Below, piece by piece: positions 55,484-64,000 of a DNA stretch of 64,000 nucleotides. The stretch comes from Erythroxylum novogranatense. Its lineage: Eukaryota; Streptophyta; Magnoliopsida; Malpighiales; Erythroxylaceae. Both the position numbers and the translations under genes were made by a program. The first letter of the stretch is position 1, and each line of letters starts with the position of its first letter. The stretch covers positions 56,188,063 through 56,252,062 of the forward strand of contig CM057233.1 in NCBI GenBank assembly GCA_029891385.1, in the 5' to 3' direction. Under the pieces are notes generated by a model. The model was not told the origin of the DNA. It did not search any database and saw only the letters and a list, made by a program, of their open reading frames with translations.

Positions 55484-57312
55484 TGTTGGACCCCGATTTT
55501 TGAGTAAAAATAAGAAATATGCAAAAGTGGATGAGTTGATTGAAATTGAGTTGAAAATCAAGAAATAAAGACAGAAAGTGTAAAAAAAAAGAAAATTTGT
55601 GAAAAGTTTGACTTTTTGGCCTTTGAGGGTTGACTTTTGATTTAGGCAAAATTTGAGAAAATGATCTACATGAAACTTGTAGATTATGTTAAGATTTTTC
55701 TGTGGCCATAAAGTTTGCTATTTTTCGATGCCGGGATCGAGAGATATGATTTTCCGAAGATATGCTTTGTTTTGAAAATGCTATTAAGTATAGATTTGTG
55801 TGTTCTATGCTTCGAGACCACTCGTGTGTGGTTTTAGTCTGAATTGGAGTAAGTAGTCTTCATGAAAGTTTTATATGATATTTTTATCTTTCCATTGATA
55901 TAAAGTTTGCAATTTTTCGATATCGGGGCTAGGAGTTATGAGCGATTGAAAATTGGAAGTCGTTTAGGAAAAGCTGTTTTGGACAGAATCTTTGATTGAG
56001 TTTTTGACCTCTTTCGAAACCTAATTTGATTTTGAGTACTTCAGGGAAGTTGTAGAGCTTCCTTTAACCTTTTCATTGACACCAAATTTGTCAAATTCTG
56101 AGTTCAGGATCGAGAGATATGATTTTTGAAAAGTTCGGTTTTGAAGTTCCGTTACTTTGTTTTTAATCTGATCCCTTTTGTAATCTTTTGCTTATAATTC
56201 CTTCGTCTGACATCCGATTGCTTTGATTCTCGAAGAGTTGGAATCCTAAGACAATTAATTTCATTTTTATGAAGAATTATGATTTTTAGGAGATTAAATG
56301 GAAAGAGATTGGTTGAACCAAAGTAAGAGATTTGGTTATAGGTTATAAGTTGGATAATTTTCTGAACATAGTTCAGTATTTTGCAAACTTCGGGAGCTGT
56401 ACAACTCCGATTGAGTTGATTCTTGAAGCCAAATAAAATTAAGATATAGGGCTACAACTCTTGTGAAGGGATCAAAATTTAATTTCATCCCTAAGATTGT
56501 CAATTCCTGGAATTAAATTAGAATGCTCAGTCTCTTTCGGCTATAACTTCTTCATTTCTGATCCGAATTGAGCGCGGTCGGTGGCGTTGGATTCGTATGA
56601 TTGAGAGGAACATTTCTATAGCAAGAAGTTTGGACAAATTCCTTCAAATTGATAGTGGGAATCAGATCCGAAAGTAAACAGGAAATAAAGTGAAGTGTAG
56701 GGGCAAACTTTGAATTAGGCTAAAATGGAGGGGCAACTTGGTCATTTCTCCCTCATTTAAAATGACATGGCAGAAAACACATGGGGTTGTCTTTTTATAC
56801 GTTTGAAACTAACGAAAACAAGAAAAAAATAAAGGAAAGAAAAGGTGAAGAAGAGAGAAGATCGAAGAAGAAGGAGAAAGGGTCGGCCATGAAAGGAAAG
56901 AAGAGGAAGGATGAAGCAAGTCGATTTTTGGGGGGGTTTTCTAAGGGATTTTCGTTGCTTTTCGAAGGGGAAGGAAGCAAGAAAAAGATAGTTACTTTAA
57001 AGCTTGAAAATGTCAAAAATGGTGGAGAAAATGGTAAGAGAGAGAAAGCTTTGAGTTTTGAATTTTCTTGAGAGATGTTGGTTGGTTTAGCTTTAGATTG
57101 TTATGAATTTAAATTTTTTTAAGGTTTATTGAACAGATTAGGCAATGATTTTGTTGATTTTATGAATTTGGGGTTTATGTCAAAGTTTGAAATTTGGGGA
57201 TTTTTGGAATTGTTGCTTTAGATAGCTTGGATTAATGATGAATTTGAGATTTCTTAAGTCAATTTTGATGTATATGTTTTAGGTTATGTTTAATTTTAGA
57301 TGGAAATTAATT

Positions 57313-57651
57313 CATTATGCAATTCACATCTCAAGTTCCACAAACACATGTTTCTAATCAGTCATATTCTTCACACCCAAAACAAACAATCACTTTTATT
57401 CTTCAACTAAGTCATGACAAGTCATGAACATCAATTTCACATTCCTAAAGTCAGTCATACTTCTTGTCATCAAAATCAAACGATCACTTAGCACATCCTC
57501 ACAAATTCGATTTTTATCCTTACACACTCTTCTCAATCTTATATGCCCAGTTAAGATCCTATTACTGGGCTCTGATACCATAAATGTTGGGACCTGATTC
57601 GAGAACCGGATCCTAACCGAAAAAGCAGGAATGGATACGAAGAACGAGGCG
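57313..57651 (-). repeat. inverted LTR-end, primer-site and leader fragment
   Basis: A 339-bp piece absent from the 5' LTR, flanked by AATT on both sides. On the minus strand it reads an LTR end (GGTTAGGATCCGG..., ...CAGGTCCCAACA), then TTTA, TGGTATCAGAGC (plus 57569-57580) and about 250 bp of leader. The LTR end resembles the end of this very family (61815-61859). Confidence 0.75.
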
Positions 57652-58702
57652 AATTAAGGTTTAGGTTTAATTTTGTGTTCGGGGATTTTGTGAATTATTG
57701 GTTTAGAATCATGGAAAATATTATGGATGGGTGGAATATGAAATCAATTTTGAAGAAATTGTAAGTTATGATATTGAAATTGTATAAATTGGTTGAGGTC
57801 AATTTTGAGATTTGGGGATTTTAGAAATTCTTGTTTTAGAAAGCTTGGAAAAGTGATGAATTTGGGTTTCCTATAGTTAATTTTGAAGATTATGATTTTT
57901 ATGATGTTGAATTTGGATATGTATGGCTTAGGTTATTTTAAATTGGAAGGAAAAAAGAAGATGCAGTCAAATTGGAGCTTGAAATCAAGTTTCGGGCATT
58001 AATTCGAGGTGGGTAGCATATTATGTTGCAACCCGACCCGGAGACCGGACCCCAACTGCTTAAAACTTCACACTATCACTCTTGCTTTAATTCCACGTTC
58101 ATTGGACCCGTCTCCAGAGCCCAGTTTCCCAAGTCCTGAAGCCCTGTGCTTATTACCTTGCAGGGTCCTTAGCTGTAATTTCACATTCGTAGCGAGCGCA
58201 CACTATGTAAACACCAAAATCAAAGGTTGACTTATTCATATGAATTGTATCTCTATGCCTCAAGTTCGTTTCGCAACAAGAATCACCTCAAACGGAGTTG
58301 TATAACTCAAGATATGCTTAAAAAGCCGAAATGAGTTCATACTCTAAATATGATCTCCAAACCGAACTCTCACTTACTTTAATTAAAACTTTTTTAATTT
58401 GACTCCAAATGATACAAATTTTTTTTGATAATAAGATATATGTCTTATGAATCTAATGGTTCAAGCCTCACCTCAATTGGAGGTCGGATGAGGGATTTAT
58501 GCCCAAAAGAGTCAAGTATGCTCATGCCCTAAATCAGTTTAAAACTCTTTGGGCGCAATCACTATAACTTTTGATCCATAAATCATATTTCTTTCATTTT
58601 TGTACCATTAGAAAGTAGACATCTAGATATACAACTTTCATGAAGACCAGAAAACGAGATTCGGCCTCTACAAATTTGAAAATGCACCATCTTTCTCGTA
58701 GC

Positions 58703-58884
58703 TGTCCGTTAAACCGACAGCCATGTCCGTTTAACGGACACATTCGGGTGAAAGTGTCCCAAAAGCTTCGAAAATGTCCGTTAATCGGACATGCAAGTCC
58801 GTCTAACAGACATAGGCAGGCCAAGGGGTGTTTTTGCACCTGAGGCTGTCCGTTTAATGGACATCTATGTCCGTTTAACGGACA
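58703..58884. promoter_or_regulatory. six copies of the palindrome TGTCCGTTTAACGGACA
   Basis: Copies start at 58703, 58724, 58775, 58797 (partial), 58847 and 58868. Two are perfect (58724 and 58868); the others carry one to three substitutions, several CpG-type. Spacings are irregular (about 20-55 bp). Confidence 0.85.
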
Positions 58885-60253
58885 TGCCATTCTTCCCAAC
58901 CTTAAAACCTCTTCCAAACCTCTCACCTTCAATCTAACTTCATAACCACTTGCATTTTTCACAAACTTAATTTATTCTAAAATATAAACAATTCATAACA
59001 TCTTAAACACCAAGTTCCACTCACCAAAATTTCAACTTAATTAGTTAATCAAATCCATGAAATCAATCCTTAATCTTCAAGGTTATCATAACTCACAAGC
59101 AAATGAACATCAAAACGACTTAAACAGATATCTTCCAATTTTCATAACTTCTTACTCCTAACTCCAATACTTGCATATTATACCTTACTGGAAAGATAAC
59201 AATATGCTCTACAAATTTTATTAAGGGTGCAAAACTCAGTTCCATCATTAAAGGTGGAAAAAGCTCACTCAAATGTACTGCTTCTATAATGACTAAAGGA
59301 ACAGTAAAAACATCAGCATGAACAGTAACTGAATGTGTTTCCCACACCATAACTTCTTCATCCTAAGTCCGATAGTGACAAATTTTATATCGTTGGAAAG
59401 CTATCAACAAGAACTATAATCTTCAAGAAGACACCTCAATACAATTCCAACATTAAGATGGTCTAAAATCCAAGTGAATTTCTGTCAAATTTTGTAAAAA
59501 TTTGACAGCATTTCCTTTGGAATTTCAATTAGCCAAATTTCAATCTAAAAAAAAAAACATCACCTGCATAAAACCCAATATCCAACCTCATTCAACATGT
59601 TTCAATTCTAAAGTATCTCCAAATGCAATTTAAGGCAACAATCGCACTCCTAGTCATCTACTCCATTCCAACATATAAATCAATACAATCTCAATCCACT
59701 CTTTTTGTCAACTATAGCTACACAAAGATGCATATGTATAAAACATGTGTAAATTACATAAGTTACAATTAAAACTCAACAATCTTGCATTTACATGAAA
59801 TTAAAAGTTATTAAAAAGCTTAAGAGGGCATTCTAGCCCAAATACATCAAAATCTCAAAGACAAAATACCAAGTACATTGCTAGCTCTAAAATGCTATCT
59901 AAAACCTTGGTTTCTAAAACATGATTTCAAAAACAAAACTTGCATCGGAGTAATGCCTCATTCCCGATGCGATGTCTCGGTTTCTCGCTCATGACCTGTG
60001 GAGGGGAAAATGGGGGGTGAGCTTGACGGCTCCGTGGGTAAAAACTTAATAACTAAGAATAAACATGCTAAAATCCTTTAACAATCCATTCACAAACAAT
60101 TGAACTAATCATTTTTGTCATAAACCAATTCTTCATTAGTATCAAAACTTATCAAAGGCATTTTCCAAATAACATAACATACAATAACAACTTAGATAAA
60201 CACATCGCATATTCACACATAAGTTGGTTTTCGGGTGGATCCAACAAGACGTA

Positions 60254-60284
60254 CTACACATTTCTGTAAAACGGTCATGTGTAG
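60254..60284 (-). promoter_or_regulatory. 31-nt stem-loop in the solo LTR
   Basis: On the minus strand: CTACACAT/ATGTGTAG outer stem (perfect), inner CCGT/ACAG with one mismatch; T-A replaces the C-G pair seen in the LTR at 38947. Preceded by TCACGA and followed by TACGTCTTG. Confidence 0.65.
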
Positions 60285-61025
60285 TCGTGAACACATGAGG
60301 GAGTCCGTGAGGAGCTCCATAGCCACTTGCGGGCAGGCGGAAGAAGCCTATATAGGTGCACCTATCACATAAAGGACCACCCTAAACCCATAGAAACACA
60401 CATATCACATCATTCATGCATTTCATACATGGAAACCCAAATGAACCTTGCCACATTCATTTTCACATAATTGCCTAAATCACATATTCAATCACTTTTT
60501 CACTTGTTTAACAAGCATACACACATTTTCATATTTCAAATTCATTTTAAACCATTTCAAGAAATACAAGCAACATTTATAAATCATTTTAAAGTATTCA
60601 ATAGCATTTATTATAGAACTTTAACAAGTTTATTAACTCAACTATTAAGAGATTACCCACCTTAATCCTTTAGCCTTCAACTTGATCAAATGGCCTTTCC
60701 TCTTGCTCAAACAACTCCTCTTCACCTTCATTAAGCAAGTAAGAACCCAATTAACATGGGATATCCCAAGATTAATCAAACCTAGGAGAGGAAAACATGG
60801 AACTAACCCTATCTAACTTAACCCAAACCTTACCCAAGCTTTAAGCATCAAAATCTACTCATAAATCCAAAGAATCTTACATTTTTCTTACCTTGAGAGT
60901 AGACCCACGAAAATTTTCCCTCTCTAGGCTTTGATGAAACTCTTCTCCTTTCTTTCTCTTCTCCTTCTAAAACATTCTCCCACTCTTCTCTAAGCAAGGA
61001 AACTCCTAAAAACCTACCTCTTTCT

Positions 61026-61073
61026 TCCTCCTCCTCTTCTTCTTCTTCTTCTTCTTCTTCTTCTTCTTCTTCT
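61026..61073. repeat. CTT microsatellite
   Basis: CTCCTCCTC leading into an uninterrupted CTT run, at the same position in the LTR as the GAA run at 38110-38176. Confidence 0.9.
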
Positions 61074-61864
61074 ACATACACGACACTCTCCCTCTCCCTT
61101 TCTAGAAATTTCGTGAACCCTCCTTTCAATTGCCTAACACTTGTCTTTTTAACTTAAAAAAAACTCAAGCCTCACTTGTCCAAAACTACGTAGTTTTGGT
61201 CCCTTCCTTATAAGCTTTACTCCTCTACCTCACATGCACGTTTCCACCACATACTCCTCTTCTTTTTTATTTTTAATTGGAGTAATCAAAGACTCATCTA
61301 TCCCTTATTCAAAGCTTAGACTCTTAGAACATATATAAACTTCCCAAAATATCCTCAAGCCATTTTATTCCATTCAACTATAGCTACAATTTAATTCTAA
61401 TTTAAACTAATCCCACATTTAACTTTCATCCCATTAATCACTATAAACGTCAATTTATTCCAACTAAAAGGAAAAAAAATTCAAATTAATACTCAAAAAT
61501 AAATTAACACATACTTAATGCGAACCGGGGCCCAACATATTTATATTTTGATAGCGGCTTTTGGACAGTCTAGGGATCCAATGCGATTCAGTGTATGTGT
61601 TCGGATGTCGGTTCCACCGTTTGCTTCGCATCTGTTTGGTACTTTGATTGTGTTTGTGCCTCCTTTGTTTCGATTTGATCAATTCGATTCCGATTTGCTT
61701 TCACTTTGTTACCCGATTTATTATTCGTATTCATTCATGTTATCGAATAATTTGATTCTCGATTCGAAATTTCGATGCAAAATTTCTGTTCCCATTCGTT
61801 TTCGCTTCCTTCATTCTTCGTTTTCGATTAGGATCCAATTTCCGGATCGGGTCCCAACATTAAG

Positions 61865-64000
61865 AGGATTAATTATTATTTCCAAAAGTTCAACGGTCAA
61901 AATAAAAAAAAATTTAAAGATTCCTAAACTTTGGGCTTAATTGCAAATTTAGGAAAGCTTGGAGGGTAAAATAGTAATTTCATACAACCTAGGAAAAAAA
62001 TGATAAATCACCATTTTTGGTCAAAGAAGAGTCAAAATTCTAGACTATTCTTATGTGTTGACGTGCACTCCCCATTTAAGACTTAAGATATTTTGTTTTA
62101 ATTAAAAAAAAGGAGAAAAGAGAGGAAGAAGAGGAAGTTTTGGCCATCATCAAACTTCACCCTTATTTTTGATTTTTCAACTCCAACCAAAGTATTTTAA
62201 GCTAATTTGGGGACAAGGAACTCATATCATTATATTTGAGAAATTCTCAAAGGATTGGAAGATATCATCAAAGGAAGGTTTAGGTAAATTTTGTTTCATC
62301 TCTCTCTACATTAGGATTTTGAGTTTGGTGTTAAGATATGTTGTTCTCTATGCTTGAATATGTAGGAAACATGGTTTAGATGAATGAAATGTGTCATGCA
62401 GAGGGTTCTCTAAATCAAAACCAAAATTGTTCCCTTTTGGTGAAAGTTTGTGAATTTATGAATATCTTTTGAAATTGATGGTCTAAATAAATTATATGGT
62501 ATTAATTATAAATGCATGATGTGAATTAATGACGAAGAATGAAGAAAATGTGTGTTGGTTAAGTTTAGGTCAAAATGATGGAGAAGAGGTGGATTAATAT
62601 AATAAGTTGTACAATTGATAAAATGTAGCTTAAATGAAGGAAATTGGTTAGAATGGGAGTAGTGGAATGTGTCATTGATTGGAAGTGTTTACTATATGAC
62701 ATGATAGGAGCATAAATTATTGTGATAAGGTCATGGAAATGTGACTTGAAAATCATGCACCTTAGATGTTTGATAAATGCGTACGTGAACTTGGCTTAGG
62801 ACTTAAGACTTTATAATGGTATACATTGGAAAACACTTCCATGTTTACTTAGATTAGACTTGAAATGTTGCCTAGATTGATGAATAATGACCTAATATGC
62901 TTGATAAATATGTGCTTAATTATGTTATGAAATGAGTAAGTTTGGATTAAAGACATTAAATGCCTTAGAAAATGCAAAAGAAAAGCTAATGTGATGGTGT
63001 ATAAATATGAAATTTATGTTTAAGTAGTATTTTTTTTCGTATGCCTTTTTATATATAAAGGCTCGAAGCTGTGAATCAAGAAACTTGTATCGAGGATTGT
63101 TGAAGTTAAGGGAGTGAATATCTTCTTTTGAGGTGAGTTAGGAAAACCATATTCTCAAATGGGATTAAAGCATCCTAAGACAAGCATGATGACTTATATG
63201 TGAATTTTGAATCTAGGCAACATATAGTAGAATTGAATTTCAAACGGATGCTAATTTGTTTAAGTATTTAATAAACGCCATTGTTTTGAACAACTATACA
63301 TTTGATGTATAAAAGATAAATTTTATTGTATAAAATAATGTTTCAACATGGTTTTTGAAACTGATTTTTTATTACATATTTTGAGAAATGTTATTTTTAA
63401 CAAATCTGAATTTAAAGTGCAAAGAATAATGCTTTATTTTATAAAACTACATTTTGAAAAAATTTCACTTGGATTACAAAAGATAAATTTTATTATATGA
63501 AATAATATTTTGGAATTTACATAAGCATAACCGATTCATGTATTCAGCACGTATTTGTTTTCTTTTGGTTTAGAGCTATGGTACGGTTTTATTTTATCGG
63601 TTGGACCAATAAACAAAAACATGGTGTTTTACTTGATTTTTGTACTTCATTTTTGTATATGATTTTTTTGATTGGTGAGGAAACGATTGGCCAATCATGT
63701 ATTGGGTATAACTAATTAAGTGATTATCGTACCCTTGACACTGGTACATGAAAATTGAGTCGTCGTATCGACTTCTTTCTAGGGAATTCATGGATGATTC
63801 TACACCTAGGGACTGGACACCGACGAGGTCATCACTTAGGGTCATGACGCTCTTGTCAAATATAGTCCGGATTCACCACGGATGAAAATCGAGTCAATAC
63901 CGAGTATCGGTGGGTGTGCACATTAGTTTGGCTAACTAGTGGTGCACTCATGATTATTTTGGCTTATCCTGATATTGGTTTTCCTATCGACATTTGATTT
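61865..64000. other. unassigned non-coding DNA, probably part of another giant repeat
   Basis: Continues 51640-52162 once the family A element is removed. A GA-rich stretch (62110-62145), a TATA-like TTTTTATATATAAAGG (about 63045) and a GC-richer end (63730-63900, CTACACCTAGGGACTGGACA) resemble the order of parts in the giant LTRs. No LTR boundary, primer site or protein-like frame is visible. The right edge is open. Confidence 0.3.

Larger units (their letters stand above)
58024..61537 (-). repeat. giant solo LTR, family D relative (3.5 kb)
   Basis: In minus orientation it starts TGTTGGGCCCCGGTTCGCAT and ends GGGTTGCAACA, flanked by TATTA/TATTT (58019-58023, 61538-61542; one difference). 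It parallels the 5' LTR at 37625 in order: GAA/CTT repeat (61026-61073), hairpin (60254-60284), the block with GAGCTCACC (seen on the plus strand as GGGGGGTGAGCTTGACGGCT, near 60010), and periodic units (minus cores at about 59430, 59225 and 58645). It also has the TGTCCGTTTAACGGACA array. No primer site or coding domain. Confidence 0.85.
52163..61859 (+). mobile_element. family A LTR element reduced to two giant LTRs, with nested insertions
   Basis: Ends TGTTGGACCCC (52163) and GGGTCCCAACA (61859), TSD TTAAG at 52158-52162 and 61860-61864. The 5' LTR loses homology near 55140 and only about 340 bp of interior remains, ending GAGGACGAAATTCTTTTAA and AGAGGGGGAGAAA at 55471-55483. The 3' LTR (55484-61859) is split by a 339-bp inverted fragment and a 3.5-kb solo LTR, and its hairpin region is deleted. 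No coding sequence and no primer site at the normal place. Confidence 0.87.
55484..61859 (+). repeat. 3' LTR of family A copy 2, interrupted
   Basis: Shares the 5' LTR sequence to the GGTGGGTAGCATA word (54324 / 58009), then is split by the solo LTR (58024-61537). It resumes TATTTATATTTTGATAGCGG and ends TTTCCGGATCGGGTCCCAACA-type sequence at 61859. The hairpin and CTCACC block are absent here, and the last 320 bp have no partner in the shortened 5' LTR. Confidence 0.82.

Noticed and set aside
53505..57071. Lys/Arg-rich ORFs 53505-53732 and 56781-57071, with the same C-terminus
   Set aside because: They are the same LTR position in the two LTRs of one element, so similarity is expected. Family A copy 1 does not preserve the frame and the composition follows the GA-rich DNA.
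61518..61940. 140-codon ORF 61518-61940
   Set aside because: It crosses the solo-LTR end, the 3' LTR end and the host flank, so it is a chance frame.
1..64000. CRISPR arrays, bacterial operons, rRNA or complete tRNA genes
   Set aside because: The regular repeats seen are LTR modules and minisatellites without spacer structure. No tRNA cloverleaf or rRNA core was found, and the context is a plant nuclear genome.

Overview
This is nuclear DNA of a flowering plant, probably a eudicot. The support is an intron-bearing PPR-DYW gene, which is a land-plant organelle RNA-editing family, and dense AT-rich nested Ty1/copia and Ty3/gypsy LTR retrotransposons primed by initiator Met-tRNA. I see no bacterial or viral genes, CRISPR array or rRNA. 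Only about 1.4 kb at the left end is a clear host gene. Most of the rest is transposon sequence.

Layout. 2-1379: 3' part of a PPR-DYW gene (+). 1380-2243: short intergenic piece with a candidate minus-strand host gene. 2249-36623: one old chromovirus-type gypsy element (-, TSD AATAT), split by four insertions: a composite block (4127-12304), a 3.8 kb solo LTR (12797-16582, TSD GTTAG), a SIRE-like copia element with an extra 3' ORF (17684-27264), and a non-coding element inside its right LTR (28094-36508, TSD TTATT). The host sequence on either side of this stack rejoins into a plausible minus-strand exon. 37625-51445: a gypsy element (+, TSD CTTAT) with one full and one shortened LTR. It holds a gag-only copia element (44252-48346) whose 484-aa Gag is intact. 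51446-52162: a tRNA-like short repeat and unassigned DNA. 52163-61859: an element reduced to two giant LTRs (TSD TTAAG), with a second giant solo LTR (58024-61537) and a small inverted fragment in its 3' LTR. 61865-64000: unassigned LTR-like DNA.

Most interesting signals. The giant LTRs (2.4-3.8 kb; families called A, B, C and D here) carry recurring non-coding modules not explained by ordinary LTR annotation: (i) a 31-nt stem-loop with compensatory base changes in both orders of the stem, found six times in families A and D, with a different hairpin at the matching place in family B; (ii) a degenerate tandem array with core CTTCATGAAAGTTGTAG at a regular spacing of about 182 and 203 bp; (iii) a GCTCACCCCC...CAGGT block in all four families; (iv) CpG-centred palindromes specific to each family, often in arrays (GTCGAC, TGTCCGTTTAACGGACA, TAGACGTGGCCACGTCTA, ACGTCGCGACGT). 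The modules occur in different orders in different families.

Limits: lineage names (Reina, Tekay/Del, SIRE, Angela) and the MEF14 comparison rest on remembered motifs, not searches. LTR ends without a TSD are approximate.
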